The notes below the pieces were generated by a model, which saw only the letters and a list, made by a program, of their open reading frames with translations, had not been told where the DNA came from and made no database searches. Shown one piece after another: positions 1 to 11,290 of a DNA stretch of 64,000 nt. Position numbers and translations under genes: made by a program. Origin of the DNA: Paraspadella gotoi. Lineage: Eukaryota; Chaetognatha. Where the stretch lies: the NCBI GenBank assembly GCA_051294375.1, contig CM119263.1, positions 20,798,115 to 20,862,114 on the forward strand, read 5' to 3'. The stretch's first letter is position 1. Each line of letters begins with the position of its first letter.

Positions 1-273
1 GCTAAATAGTCGGACTATTTTTTTGGCGTAGAGATACACCGATTCACTCATTAAGTTATAAATTTCACTTCATCGTTAAAAAAAAATAATCCATCCAACC
101 ACAAAGCGTGCATATAAAAAATCGACCAATCAGCATTCATTATTTTGCGGGTAATCATTTTGCTACTCATTTGTTTATTAGTTACGAAGAGAAAATTTCG
201 AAAGTTTTTAGAATTAGAATTTTTAAAAAATAAGTAGAATAGTATTAGTTTTAGTACTAGACTAGACTTTGCA

Positions 274-3200
274 ATGCCAAAATACAAAAAGGTTTCAACT
301 CGCAGTCAGGAAGACGACATTCTTGGTAGCTCGAAGCCCTTAAATCCATCTCAATTGCCAACTCTTCGCGATTTTTGTGTCACGCTAAATTAAAAAGGTA
401 AATAATGTGTAGATTTTTGTTAAACAGCTGTTTGTTTTCGTTCATGGCTGATAATTCATAATTTATTTTCTTGTATTATGATCCTTTCATTTCGTTGTGT
501 TTCGAGATTTAATGAAATAGTTCGAATGCGATTTCATCAACAATAATTTATTATTTTATTAGAAATTTATTTTCATTAAAGCTTGAAATAAAAAAGCATG
601 TCTGTTTTTTCTTATGAAAATACAAAAATTCGTTTTTTGAAATCCAACTATTTCATGAAATTTTTTCTTATATAGTTCTTATATATTTCATCTGATTTAA
701 ATTTCAGCTGGAAGGAAATAACCTCAACACCGCGTTTTTTCAATCGGTGGCCAAAGACATCTTGGATGTCTATCAGCGTGCCAACTCTTCTCTTCCGATT
801 TCTGCTTTGGACTGCATTGCGGTGCGAGTGAAACGTGCGTGGAAAGGACTGACACAATGTCACCAATCCCACGGTTCACACTTTCATAACTTTTGCGATC
901 GTCTCGACAAACTCTTTGACATTCTTAACTGTAAGTGTCCAATTACTTTGTGTTCTGATTCGGGATGCGATGGAAACTGTGAATGCAAGCGCATATAGTT
1001 TGCCATTGTTGAAAAAAGCAAATAAAATTCCATCAATCGACTTCGCTTCATCTTCGATCAGCGTAACAAAAGTTCACGAGTTGGAAAAATGTCTATTGGC
1101 TCGGTTGACCGAAAAACCACCAAAACGCTTGAAAAAAAAACTTCAAAGACAAATACAAGTATATTAATATTGTTACATGTCATAATGTTTGCAATCATTG
1201 AAGTATTTTGTTTAATAGGAACAAGAGCGTCTTCAACCCGTCGTAACTCCAAACATTTCAGCTTGCCTCTTAGAGTCTGAATCACGATGTGCTCCTTCCC
1301 GTTTTCTCATCGAAAATGAGGACCTTGGTGACGACTCTGAAAGTTTTGTTTTGGACCACAATAATTTGATTTGCGGAGGTAATTTTTTTCTTTTATTTAG
1401 TAAAATTAATTCATTATGAAATATGAAATAAATTTTTAAATTTACAAAATTGTATATGGTTCAAAAAACAGAAATTTCATTATATTTCATTTATAATAAT
1501 TAAAAATTTAAGCTGTAATTTAGCTTTTTGTCATTCCAATAGTATAAATACAAAACCAAACCATTTAATAATAAAGACGGATAATAACTTATTGTAATTT
1601 ATATAATGGCTTTTTTTACTTTAACAATTAAGAAATATTTTTGTAAATCGTTACAGAAAATCTTCGTCACCTCGACAATCTCGCTCGGGAAGCTGACCGA
1701 TGGCCGTCGGCGTCTGACCGTATGGTCGCCGCTATCGCAACGGCGGTTTTGGTCGATTACGGAATCGTGACAGAAGACAATCAGTCAGAGGCCATCGACC
1801 GTCACAAGGTACGGCGAGCTCGGGAGCGAATTCGAAAGGAACTCCAAAGCGAAGAGACATCAGGCGATGTCGAAGGCTTGTTCTTCGACGGCAAAGAAGT
1901 TGAAACTCTGAAGATGGTCAAAGACGATCAAGGAAGTGAAGAGGGTGAAGGTCAAAGAGGAGCATATTGTTGTCATAAACGATTCCCGAAGGGGAATATC
2001 TGACTCACCTCACTCCAGGAGGAAAAAAAAGCGGCACCAACCACCAAAGCTCTATTTGATTTCCTTGAAGAAAATACTCTGACAGATAATATCAAGTAAG
2101 TAGTTTAACCTAGTTTTAGCTGGCTGTAATAGATACAATATTAATTTTGAAATTATTGTCAACAACGATTTATTTATTACAATGGACCTGCTTTTTCTAA
2201 TTACCCTTACACAACGGAAAGAAAGGATTACATCACAATATTAATTTTTAAAATTTTAAAATTATTTTAAAAATAATAATAAAATTTATTTAGCCGCTTA
2301 TAATAAGAGAGAGAGATAAGAGTCATAATGATTGTTTTCTATTAATGTTATACAAATCACGTTTTTTATATAATATTTAAAAAAATATATCCAACTAAAT
2401 AGTTCTCTTTTACAGGGTAATTGGAGGTGATTCAACTGCCGTGAACACCGGCCATCGAGGCGGTGTGTTTGCCAGTTTGGAACGCATGCTAGGACGGCGA
2501 TGCCTTTGGTCCGTGTGTATGCTTCACACGAATGAGTTGCCACTACGTCATTGATCGCAAAAGAAAGCGGGGAAACATCAGGGAAGTCAACTTTTAAGGG
2601 AGAAATTGGACAGGTTTTACCTAACATTCACAAGTTAGAATGGAAACAAAAATTTCTCCCGATCTTAGATGGCGAAGACATTTTTATTCCCGATGACGTG
2701 GTCGTGATCTTTCCCACACCAAAAGATCTTATATCTTTCTTTTAAATCAATTCGCAATGGTTTTCCCTTGGCAGATTTAAAAAGTCTCACCCCTGGCGAA
2801 ATTTTTCACGCTCGTTTTTGACAACTGCTATACGCTTTTTGTTTCTGCACATGAAAAAAAATTGATTTGACCGATAAAGCTATCCAGTCCGTTAAAAAAA
2901 TTGTTCTTTTTATCATGACGAATTATGCACCTATGTGGTTCCGAATCAAATCTGCGCCATCAATTACGAATGCTCCATTTCATGTTTTTGCTCAACTTCA
3001 ATTTTTAAAGTTGCTGCCAGACGCTTTACGTGAAATAGTTTTTCCTTACATAAAATCCTATTTTGTTCATCCAGAGAACCTTCTGTTAGCATTGGCAGCT
3101 TCTGAAGATAAAAACCATCGAGAATTCGCCGTTAAAAAGTTACTTGATTGAGATTCGTAAAGGATGCGATCAAGGAGATGATACTCCGCGAAATTTTGAA

Positions 3201-3398
3201 CCCCCTTCTCTTAATTTTGATGCAAAGGCAATTTATGATATTATCAGTTGGGATAAAATTACTGTTACTGAACCAATTTTTACGACTAAGTTTAGTATTT
3301 CTGATATTAATCAGTTATTTAGAGAATACATCGTCTTTTTTCCTGGTGGCTCGATTTCGATAATTTCCGGTACCGATCGACGTGGAATTTACGTCTAG
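274..3398 (+). pseudogene. Decayed multi-exon gene of the 'GGDSTxxNTG / HTNELPLRH' transposase-like family
   Basis: I read five exons at about 274-397, 708-1158, 1219-1378, 1657-2095 and 2416-3398, joined by GT-AG introns with good pyrimidine-rich acceptors at exons 2 and 5. Exon 1 starts MPKYKKVSTRSQEDD and has a TAA near its end. Exon 2 carries LDKLFDI-x-CKC followed by a Cys-rich CSDSGCDGNCECK stretch, then needs a frameshift to reach FDQRNKSS and IGSVDRKTTK. Exon 4 ends TKALFDFLEEN and splices in phase to VIGGDSTAVNTGHRGG and CMLHTNELPLRH in exon 5. Further on are HARF-x-LTTAIR and FVHPENLLLALAASED. From memory this motif order belongs to uncharacterised multicopy proteins of arthropods and cnidarians; the C-x-LH and HPEN regions recall RNase-H-fold transposases, which is inference. 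Several frameshifts and stops (near 1000, 1990, 2550, 2745, 2820, 3150) make it a pseudogene. Retained introns exclude a processed copy. Confidence 0.72.
478..660. mobile_element. Decayed foldback insertion with the shared ~34-nt tail, in intron 1 of the relic
   Basis: The left end (about 478-513) has the module CCTTTCATTTCGTTGTGTTT seen in the foldback insertions at 23254, 46375 and 47250. Inverted ends follow: TTAATGAAATAGTT near 510 and AACTATTTCATGAAA near 645. A GCATGTCTG fragment near 597 is what remains of the hammerhead-like core. A degenerate flanking duplication (TTTCTTGTAT / TTTCTTATAT) is possible. Confidence 0.45.
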
Positions 3399-3399
3399 T

Positions 3400-4257
3400 A
3401 TACTGAGATTAAATTTCATTAAAATCGGTTCACGCGTTCAAAAGTATGGGCAAAAAACGACGAAAAATAGCGCCTTCCGAGGGATCAACTTTCGCCGCTC
3501 AAACGAGCGAAAAAGTGTTAACATAAGATTTGAACTACGTAGTACTAATCCTTAGTTCGACCGAATCATCGGTAAAGCCGATATCCTCGTTCCGGGCCAA
3601 TTAGAAATTAACGGAAAATTACGGAGCTGACGACGGAAAGAAAATATTGATATAGGAAACGAATATGTAAAAGAATGAGGTAATATGATTACTGATACAA
3701 CTTAAATAAGTGATTGGATGATAATTTAATACTAATTGGGGGTTAAAAGCGTATATGATTTAGATATTTAAGTAATCATTTTTATTTAATTTTTTTCTTA
3801 AGAATAAGTATTTTTTAAATATTTTTTTGTGTTTAAAATGGGGAGTGCAAGCTGATCCGATATACGTAGAGACCGAGGTCCCTGTCGCCACTTTTTATTT
3901 AACTAAAATTGTTCATGTACAGTTATCTTACATAAGGTAAGTAAAAGTAAATCAAGTAAAAACCCAAAATGGCTGCTCTGGCTGACGGGGTCAATCTTGG
4001 ATCCATGATCAATGATTCTGGGATCGAATCTATAATGGTACTTGGTAATTATTTAATTATGCTCAGTAACTAGGAATAAAGTAGCCCTATTAATAAAAAA
4101 AAAGATGGTGAATCTATTGCAAACGGTAATATTAAATGACAAAGAATAAAAGTATTTTAAATATTAAGCTCCTATCAAATAATTTAAAACAATCTACATG
4201 ACCAGTTCATAAAAGAATACAGTACAAGCATTTATTAATGAATTATCCCCACATATT
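3400..4257. other. Intergenic AT-rich stretch, no gene seen
   Basis: There is no convincing open frame, RNA gene or tandem structure. A 26-codon ATG frame lies near 3447-3527 (MGKKRRKIAPSEG...) but has no support beyond length. Confidence 0.6.
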
Positions 4258-4282
4258 TTATCAACAAATCCTGCCAGAAATT

Positions 4283-4382
4283 CCCACATCTTTTTGCTGC
4301 GAATCATCCCCGCGTCTTTTTGCTGCGATTCATCCCCGCGTCTTTTTGCTGCGATTCATCCCGCGTCTTTTTGCTGCGATCA
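4283..4382. repeat. ~26-bp tandem repeat, about four copies
   Basis: The unit GCGATTCATCCCCGCGTCTT followed by TTTGCT recurs four times with small length changes (CATCCCGCG in the last). It is a local minisatellite in AT-rich sequence. Confidence 0.8.
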
Positions 4383-4867
4383 TGTTTGGAATATTGGATT
4401 AGAATAAATCTCGGTTAAAAATTTTTTTTTATTATTTCATTTAATAAAATTAGCAGATCGTTGATAATTACAATAAAATCTTTTTTACAGAATGGACAAT
4501 TGCTTATTTCATCGATGCTTAGTAGCATTTTTATTCATATTATAATTCTAAAAAAAATTTTGTATGCACCCAACACACATTTATTATTATTATCAGTTTA
4601 GTTTGAATTTTTTAATATTTGAATATCATTCAAAATGAATTCACCTGGATGCCGCTTCTCCACTTCCTGGGCCCAATCGTAAACAGCTGGGACCCAGCCA
4701 TCCCCAACACATCAGCTATATTAAAAATATTATTTGTTAAATGCAATTACACAAAAATGACAATGTTATAAGAAAATAAAAATTTAAAAAAACAACCGGG
4801 TGATTTAATACAATTAAAAAATAAGGAATCATGTCTGAAAAAGATTAAAAATAAAACTATTGAATGA

Positions 4868-5625
4868 TAAGGAAATAAAAACCCCCACCCTATTTACCCC
4901 ACCCCAAATTTACCCCCACCCCAATTTTACCCCCACCTCAATTTACCCCAACCCTAATTTACCCCAACCCTAATTTACCCCCACCCAATTTACCCAACCC
5001 TAATTTACCCCACCCTAATTTACACCCTATACCAACCTAATTTACCCCAACCCTAATTTACCCCACCCTAATTTACCCCCTAATTTACCCCAACCCTAAT
5101 TTACCCAACCCTAATTTCCCTCAACCCTAATTTCCCTCAACCATAATTTCCCTCACCCTAATATACCCCTACCCTAATTTACCCAACCCTAATTTACCCC
5201 CAACCTTAATTTACCCCCACCCTAATTTACCCCCACCCTAATTTACCCCAACCCTATTTGCCCTAACCCTAATTTCCCTCAACCCTAATTTACCCTAACC
5301 CTAATTTCCCTCAACCCTAATTTCCCTCAACCCTAATATACCCCACCCTAATTTACCCCCACCTTAATTTATCCCCACCTTAATTTATCCCCACCCTAAT
5401 TTACCCCCACCCTAATTTCCCACAACCCTAATTTACCCCCAACCTTAATTTACCCCCACCCTAATTTACTCCCCAACCTTAATTTACTCCCCAACCTTAA
5501 TTTACTCCCAACCCAATTTACCCCCAACCCTAATTTACCCCAACCCTATTAATTAACCCTAATTACCATACCTAATTACCATTAACCCTAACTTACCATT
5601 AACCCTAACTTACCATTAACCTATC
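4868..5625. repeat. Telomere-like minisatellite, unit about CCCCAACCCTAATTTA
   Basis: Roughly 750 bp of degenerate 14-17 bp units, each holding ACCCTAA followed by TTTACCCC. The array decays at its right end into AACCCTAACTTACCATT. Every unit contains the CCCTAA hexamer, complementary to TTAGGG, but embedded in a longer AT-spaced unit, so it is a derived interstitial satellite and not a plain telomere tract. The strand is almost free of G across the whole array. Confidence 0.85.
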
Positions 5626-5711
5626 TTCTTTTTAACTTACATTTAATCTTATTTTTTTTTAATTTAATTTTTTTTGCATAAACTGTAGATTAAATTCACA
5701 ACAAAATAACG

Positions 5712-5744
5712 CTGATGAAGACGAATTAGAATCGAAACCTGTCC
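5712..5744 (+). ncRNA. Hammerhead-ribozyme-like fragment (decayed)
   Basis: CTGATGA at 5712-5718 is followed by a poor stem II and by TCGAAAC-CTGTCC at 5732-5744, giving the order CUGAUGA, stem, GAAA, GUC. The stem II pairing is weak (GA/TC only), so this copy is probably inactive. It resembles the better copies at 23.3, 46.5, 47.3 and 48.0 kb. Confidence 0.4.
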
Positions 5745-5777
5745 ATTTTTTTCTTTGTTCGTCGACGAAAGGCTTGA

Positions 5778-5999
5778 GACGGTCAGTGGAAGTCGAGGTT
5801 TCGGCAGACTTCGGCCCGCGAAGTCGAGGCGAAAGAATGGCTCCTCAATAAACGATCTCAAATGGGCTGTCGTAGATTCGCGATGGCCGTCGCGGCGGAT
5901 GAGCGCAAAGCGGCAACTTTGGAGGCCGCTCGGTATCTTTTGGGGATGATTAGATTGAGAAAGCGTCTTCAGTATTCGTATTTGGGCAATAGTTCTTGA
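5778..5999 (+). CDS. Possible orphan exon or gene fragment, unknown product
   Basis: A frame of about 73 codons, clearly richer in GC than its surroundings, ends at TGA 5997-5999. A possible acceptor (GGTCAG) precedes TGG at 5787. The product is basic and helical in character, with the segments EVEAKEWLLNKRSQ, FAMAVAADERKAATLEAARY and MIRLRKRL. The composition and amphipathic look suggest genuine coding origin, but no start codon, partner exon or family is recognised. It may be a fragment carried by a repeat, since a decayed hammerhead-like motif lies just upstream. Confidence 0.3.
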   Translation, partial: DGQWKSRFRQTSAREVEAKEWLLNKRSQMGCRRFAMAVAADERKAATLEAARYLLGMIRLRKRLQYSYLGNSS

Positions 6000-6660
6000 A
6001 AACTATCTTTAAAATATATCGACTGTTTTTAACTTAGTCGTGACTCCCGGTCAAAACGCCGCAGTTTTACGAAACATCCAAATTTTCTAAAATTTAAAAA
6101 TAATCATTGCTGAGAAATATTTAAAGTCGATTCTGATAAAACTTGCATAACTTTTAAATTGCTATCTTAACATTGAAAAAATCTTCATAGTTTGCAAATG
6201 ACAGCGTTTTTATACCGGCGCTTGTAAAATAATCACCATGTACTTTGGTAGTCCAGAGATGCTTGAAAGGCATGATTTGTCGGCTTTAGCAGATTGACGA
6301 TCAAATAGTTTCTCTTATTCTCTTTGAAATTATGAAGAGTTTAAAAAGGGTACCTTAATAAGAATAATATAATAAAATAAAACTGAATATGTAACGAACG
6401 ATGTAAGCACAAATTTTGAAATGTGACGAAGTCCGAGCTCAGATATCACGATTCGCGAGTAAAAAAATTACGGGAGCTTGACGGAGACGGCCAAAGTCGA
6501 AGCGATGAAGCGGAGGCCATTTTTTTCCATCATGATATTACGAAGCACGTTTACTTTGGGCAAATAGTTCTCGCAAACTCTATCTAGGACGTCACTCCTG
6601 GTCAAAACGCCGCAGTTTTGATCGATCGATCGGTCCAAATTCTTTAAAAATAACAATAAA
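5980..6660. repeat. Two diverged direct copies of a ~110-bp repeat
   Basis: About 5980-6100 and 6555-6660 share TTTGGGCAAATAGTTCT, a GACTCCCGGTCAAAACGCCG-type block and the following ATCCAAATT. Similar GACTCCCGGTT blocks occur near 29890. The bases between are AT-rich with no gene seen. Confidence 0.6.
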
Positions 6661-6727
6661 ACGTATATATTTAACGTAAAATCTAACTTTGCATTATAAT
6701 TTTCGTAAAAAATCGGGCGGGAATAAT

Positions 6728-6925
6728 GTTTTTAAGGGGGAGTTATCCGATGGATCGAAGATAAATTATTAAAAAGACAAAAATTATAGTAAATAAAAAC
6801 ACTCGTCTCGATGGTCATTATTCGCCTTTTTCTGGGTACACAATATGCACCACAATCCAAATTTTTCTAGTGGTCAACTTTTCAAGATATGAGGGTCTAA
6901 AGTGGGAAATCTTAAAAAGGTCGCT
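6728..6925 (-). repeat. Dispersed repeat copy, inverted relative to 13905-14080
   Basis: Blocks in order: GGGGGAGTTATCCGATGG, the ATGGTCATTATTCGCC region, and CAAATTTTTCTAGTGGTCAA. The same blocks occur on the opposite strand at 13905-14080 (TTGACCCTAGAAAAATTTTG, GGCGAATAAATGACCAT, ATCGGGATAACTCCCC). Confidence 0.7.
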
Positions 6926-7560
6926 CTCTCTCAAAGCAATCAAGTGCTCTCTCAATGGACATTTGGTCATTGATACTCCGGAAATCCATCAACCGAACAA
7001 TTGGCAGTATGCTCTTTAGTCATTTTTTTAAAACTTTAGAAGAGAAGGAAAAAAACAACAAAACAAGAAAAAAATACTATCAATTTGCGCTCGCTTTTTT
7101 ACATAGAAAGCATTGATTGATTTGCCACATCCGATACCCAGAATGTGGCCAAAGACCTGCATTGATGATTGAATGTATAAACTTTATTCTTTATTGTTTT
7201 TTTTTCCAGAGCAGCTTTTTTAGATAACAAAAGTAGTTTATTCCGTTGTGCTGTACAGCAAACATTTACAACAGTCCATAATAATTAATTCAGAAAGAAG
7301 GAAGCTGACCGTCATTAAAGCATACATCATTTCGGATTGACTGAAAAAAACTGGATTAAGAAAAATCGTTTACAGGGTTTTCGTCTCTGTACTTTAATTT
7401 TTTTTCTTGTTTTTTCTCAGAAAGTTTTTGATTTTATTAACGAACAAAGATTGATACAAATTGGATAATTGTCTTTTCGAGCATGACACTAACTCTAATT
7501 CAAGTAATGAATTTGTCTGTTAGAATAAAGGTTTAAAATTGTTAAAATTCAGCACCGAAT
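6926..7560. other. AT-rich stretch, no gene seen
   Basis: No frame with coding character, tandem array or RNA gene is visible here. Confidence 0.5.
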
Positions 7561-7582
7561 TTATTTAATTGATTTAAACGGA

Positions 7583-7630
7583 CATGTTTCGGTTTCGGTT
7601 TACAGAACCTTCTTCATGCTGGCTGCTCAG
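7583..7630 (-). ncRNA. Degenerate hammerhead-like motif
   Basis: On the minus strand, CATGAAGA (a damaged CTGATGA), a GG..ACC-type stem and CCGAAACATGTCC occur in the same order as in the better copies. The core is mutated, so activity is unlikely. Confidence 0.35.
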
Positions 7631-7683
7631 TTAAGGACAGTGTGAAATACATACATATATTGGTGCATTCATAAAGAACGGTG

Positions 7684-7742
7684 GAGTAGAGAGAGAAGAG
7701 AGAAGACGAGCGAGATAGAGAGAAAGATAATGAGAGAGAGAG
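7684..7742. repeat. (GA)-rich tract
   Basis: An interrupted GAGA simple repeat, flanked by no gene. Confidence 0.8.
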
Positions 7743-7851
7743 GCGAATACCTAAAAAATAAACTTGAAATAAATTCGATTGTCTGACTCAACCAATTTAC
7801 AACTACATTTCTCTTTATGTCGCAAACGCAACGCACTATAAAGAAAAGAAA

Positions 7852-8311
7852 ATGCGTTTAGATGAGCAATGGCGACTGCCATTTCTATTATTTTCTTTGC
7901 CAATTTGTTCTTACACGATTTCTCGTTTACCTTTAGTTAGATGCGCTTTTGCTTCTTGGAGTTACTCTCTCCTTTTCGTTTTACTCCTTCTACCAGATAT
8001 ATATTTACGGCCTATTAGACTTTTGACCCTTTCTCAGCCCATCCAAAAACGGGCTTTTACGGAGTTAGGCCAACCCACGTCACGTCAAGTCCACATTTCG
8101 TCATGATACCGTTTCAGAGAGCTGTTAGGCCAGGCCCTTGAGCCCCGGTACCCGTGACCGCAAGCCTTTCCGCTTCGATACGGCGCCCCGACATTCACGG
8201 CGCTCGCCCATCGGCGGCCGGGTGTCGCGCGCCCCTTTTTCCGACGACGGTTCGAGGGACGTGAGGACGGCCGACTTCGTGACGGGAGAATATACGAGGA
8301 GCCTCACCTAA
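7852..8311 (+). other. GC-rich island with open frames, coding status uncertain
   Basis: An 84-codon hydrophobic frame (7852-8106) is followed by a markedly GC-rich segment (8110-8311). That segment is open on both strands, for example RKPFRFDTAPRHSRRS on the plus strand up to a TAA near 8311. GC enrichment alone keeps frames open, and no family, signal or splice structure is recognised. It could be an exon, a promoter-type island or a repeat fragment. Confidence 0.25.
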
Positions 8312-8544
8312 CCCTACGGGTTTTGTTGCAGAAATTTAACAATGACATTTGTCTTGAGAAGAGGATTAGATCTTATACTTTTGTAATCAGAGAAACAGAT
8401 CCAGATCCAGATCCAGTCTCTTACTTAATCATGTTGCCGCCACGATGTCGGGAGGCAACTACCCCTAACTCGTAAACAAAAAATAAATCGGGATATCCCG
8501 AGTTCACGTTTCTTTTCATCGTCTTCATTAATTCGTCGTCGCGT

Positions 8545-8545
<1 letters not shown>

Positions 8546-8579
<34 letters not shown>

Positions 8580-8588
8580 TCTCTCTCG
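8546..8588. repeat. (CT)n tract
   Basis: Near-perfect CT simple repeat. Confidence 0.9.
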
Positions 8589-9689
8589 AGAAAACTGGGC
8601 AAAGTTAAAAACGCCGATAATCGGAATTTCATGACCGTCGGACTTTCAGCCACTTTTTCTCCCTTTTACGTCACTCACGACCAGTACCGCTACGACCATA
8701 ATACAAATTGATTTATCAAACAATAAACAATAATTAATTTACCTTAACAATTTAAATTATATAATCACTCAATCATTCAATTAATCATTGTCGGTGTTAT
8801 CATCGACGTCATCCATGATCGTTGGCTTTTGTCATGGACGAAAAAAAGAAAAGATCTAAAAACAAACAAGTTTTGAGCCAAACATTGCCGAATTTAAATC
8901 AAAATTAATCAATCAATCAACAATATATCTATCAATTCAGGAATCAGTGTTATCATTGTGTTCATCGGCATAATACGTCGTTGTTGCTTTTGTCTTGATG
9001 AAAGGCCTAAATTTTTGGCTAAATACCAGATCTGATCAAATAATACTTTAATTGATTCACTGTTTATCTTTTTTTTTCTTTTGATATCAAGGATAAATGC
9101 AAGCTGAATAAGTTAAACAATTATTTCAATCAATCAATCAATCAATTAATATAGTTAAATTAATTTATCAAAAAAGCCGACTTTGAAAAAAAAGTTTGAG
9201 CAAACAATTTTAATTTATTTAATTAATTAAGTATAAGAAAATAACAATGCTTTAAATAATTAACTATTTAATTACCGTTAATGATCGTTCGCAATCCAGC
9301 ATTGTTTTGCTCATGATTAATTGCTTATTGTTAATTAATTTTTAAGATGACATCTCTGCAAACTATCCTTGATATGAACAACGAGGCGAAGAAGACATCT
9401 CCAGCAATTGATGCTGAACATCATATGAGGCAATGATTTAAAGTAATAATATGGACGTTAACAAGCAAAAACCCGCAAGTCCCACCTACTACATCCATCC
9501 GCAAAAAGTTATTAACGATGTAATAACTATTTGACGAGAAGCTTTTTGGGTATCACATTATTGTCTTAGTATAGTTTATAGTTTTTAATATTTTGATTAA
9601 TATGTTTTTACATGGACCTTTTTTTAAAGATTTGTAGGGCGGTCATTGCCTAGCTTCCACCCCGCCTATAAGCATGACTGTTTCAGTTT
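8589..9689. other. AT-rich stretch, no gene seen
   Basis: It contains tetranucleotide AATC runs near 8900 and 9125. Diverged copies of a CATTGTTTGCTCAAACTTG-type element end lie near 8865-8900 (minus) and 9283-9330 (plus). No coding frame is supported. Confidence 0.5.
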
Positions 9690-9935
9690 GTGACCCGGTG
9701 GCTCATTGAGTAAAGCCATAGCTCATGACCCACTAGGTACCGGGCCAATCCCACCCGTTAAACCTACCCTTGCGGGAAGAGTGAGGACCGCCGTAATCGC
9801 CTGGGGGCGTGGCAAACCTCAGCCTGTTCCATTGTCTGCTAGAGGGGTTTATAGGAAGTTACGGATAGTCATCCTCTGTCCACTAAGCGCACTTATCTAC
9901 AGGTTAAAGGCAGTAAGGGAACTTTTATAAAAACG
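9688..9935 (+). repeat. tRNA-like SINE copy, family 2
   Basis: It begins GTGACCCGGTGGCTCATTGA, an A-box-like start, with GGTACCGGGCCAATCCC in the B-box position. A second copy at 39845-40080 shares the head (GACCTGGTGGCTCATAGAGT, GGTACCGGGATTGG) and a following GAGGACGGCCGGAAACCGCC-type block. It is GC-richer than its surroundings. The call as a tRNA-derived SINE rests on box resemblance and two copies. Confidence 0.5.
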
Positions 9936-10725
9936 GAAATTCATCGTCTTGGCTTGAGTTCAACCGCTTGAAGCCCTAACACCTATTAATTTACTTTTCT
10001 CAAAGGATAACGGTTTTTAAAGATATGAAATGGTCTTATTAAAAAAAATTATGTTTATGATGTTATGATATTGTAGGATTATAATAAAGATTTATAAAAC
10101 TATTCATTCACATTAGATTTTTTTATCAACGGGTTCTCTGGAGGCCCGGCTGCCAATGTTCTGTGACAGGGGTAACTTTCAAAATGCCATAGTGCATAAA
10201 TTAATTACAGTATTATAATAAACACTACATCAGCAGATTTGATCTATCGCTGCAAAAAATTTTGAATTTACTGATTTATGATGCAGTTTCCAAAGGTTAT
10301 CAAGATTAGTTTATTGGTTTTTCATGCCAAAGTAATGACAATTTTTTTCTACTAAATAATTAGGTAACTGAAACTATGTGTACAAAATTGTAGTTGAATT
10401 GCAACGTCCGAAGCATAACTCAGACGAAGCCTCAAAAGGAAGAACACGTTTTTAAAAAATTAATAAAAGTGGGTTAAAATTCAAGAGAAGATATGAAATG
10501 AACCAAAATTATTTTACTAAATAAAACGTTTCTCCTGCTGGCACTGTACTTTTAGTAGTAGAACAATTTAATAAAAACAAATAGTTTCTATTGTTGCTAG
10601 AAAAATTGAAATGTTCTTGTGAAATAGATACTGATTGACCAAGATGACGGCCGCCGTTGCGAGCAACGGATAACCGATGTTAAACGAGAGTTGACATAAT
10701 AATGCAAAAATTTTCATTTTAAATA
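9936..10725. other. AT-rich stretch, no gene seen
   Basis: No frame, array or structured RNA is supported. A short GC-rich phrase near 10135-10170 has no recognisable identity. Confidence 0.5.
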
Positions 10726-10729
10726 AAGT

Positions 10730-11110
10730 TTGATTGTCTCGACCTAGATTTCACCCAAGAGATTTTAAACGAGATTTAAACGAGATCCGGCTCTGGCAGC
10801 GTCTGTCCAGCTTCTTTTCTCTCTCTCTCTTCTCTCTCTGTATTCTCTCTCTCTCTTTTCTCTCTCTTTGTTATCTATCTCTCTCTTCTCTCTGTATATA
10901 TATATATAATCTCTCTCTCTCTGTATCTCTCTCTCTCTCTCTGTGTGTCTGTCTCTCTCCGTCCGATCGTTCGTTTTTTGAAAAAAATTGATTATTTTTT
11001 TCCTTCTAAAAACTTTTATTTATCGCCCTTTGTTTCCGCGCTTTTTTTCTCAATGCCTCAAAATCCAAAAATTACAATAACTTACTACCGCAGATTTCGT
11101 GGCCGTTGCG
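10730..11110 (+). repeat. CT-tract dispersed repeat R2, diverged copy
   Basis: Order: GAGATCCGGCTCTGGCAGCG, TCTGTCCAGCTTC, a long CT tract, a TTTTTTGAAAAA block, then AAAACTTTTATTTATCGCCC, TCCGCGC and TCAATGCCTCAAAATCC. Other copies lie at 17205-17560, 43690-43910 and 44705-44915 (plus) and 52500-52870 (minus). Long low-complexity frames through the CT tract are artefacts. Confidence 0.7.
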
Positions 11111-11240
11111 GGCAATGAGTAAACCCAATGCTTAAGGAACATGATCAATAACGCGTTTTCGAATCGCAACGGAACGTTACGTGTATAAAAAAAATCAACA
11201 TGACCAAATTTCACCATGGCGGAAACGTTACGTGTATAAA

Positions 11241-11290
11241 AACAAGTTTGACAAACAATGCCGAATTGCCCCCCACGATCATTATCATTA
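11241..11290 (-). mobile_element. Helentron-like 3' end
   Basis: On the minus strand this reads GGCAATTCGGCATTG followed by GTTTGTCAAAC and TTGTTT. It matches the 3' end of the fuller element at 39641-39672. Reverse-oriented body sequence (the TTTTAACTCATTTCCAC block) continues at 11560-11730. Confidence 0.45.

Noticed and set aside
2298-2627. 109-codon minus-strand frame
   Set aside because: Shadow of the plus-strand relic exon and its AT-rich intron.
4868-5625. CRISPR-like regular repeats
   Set aside because: Contiguous short units without unique spacers, in a eukaryotic context; an ordinary minisatellite.
8125-8307. rDNA fragment
   Set aside because: GC-rich but no segment matches conserved rRNA core sequences that I can recall.
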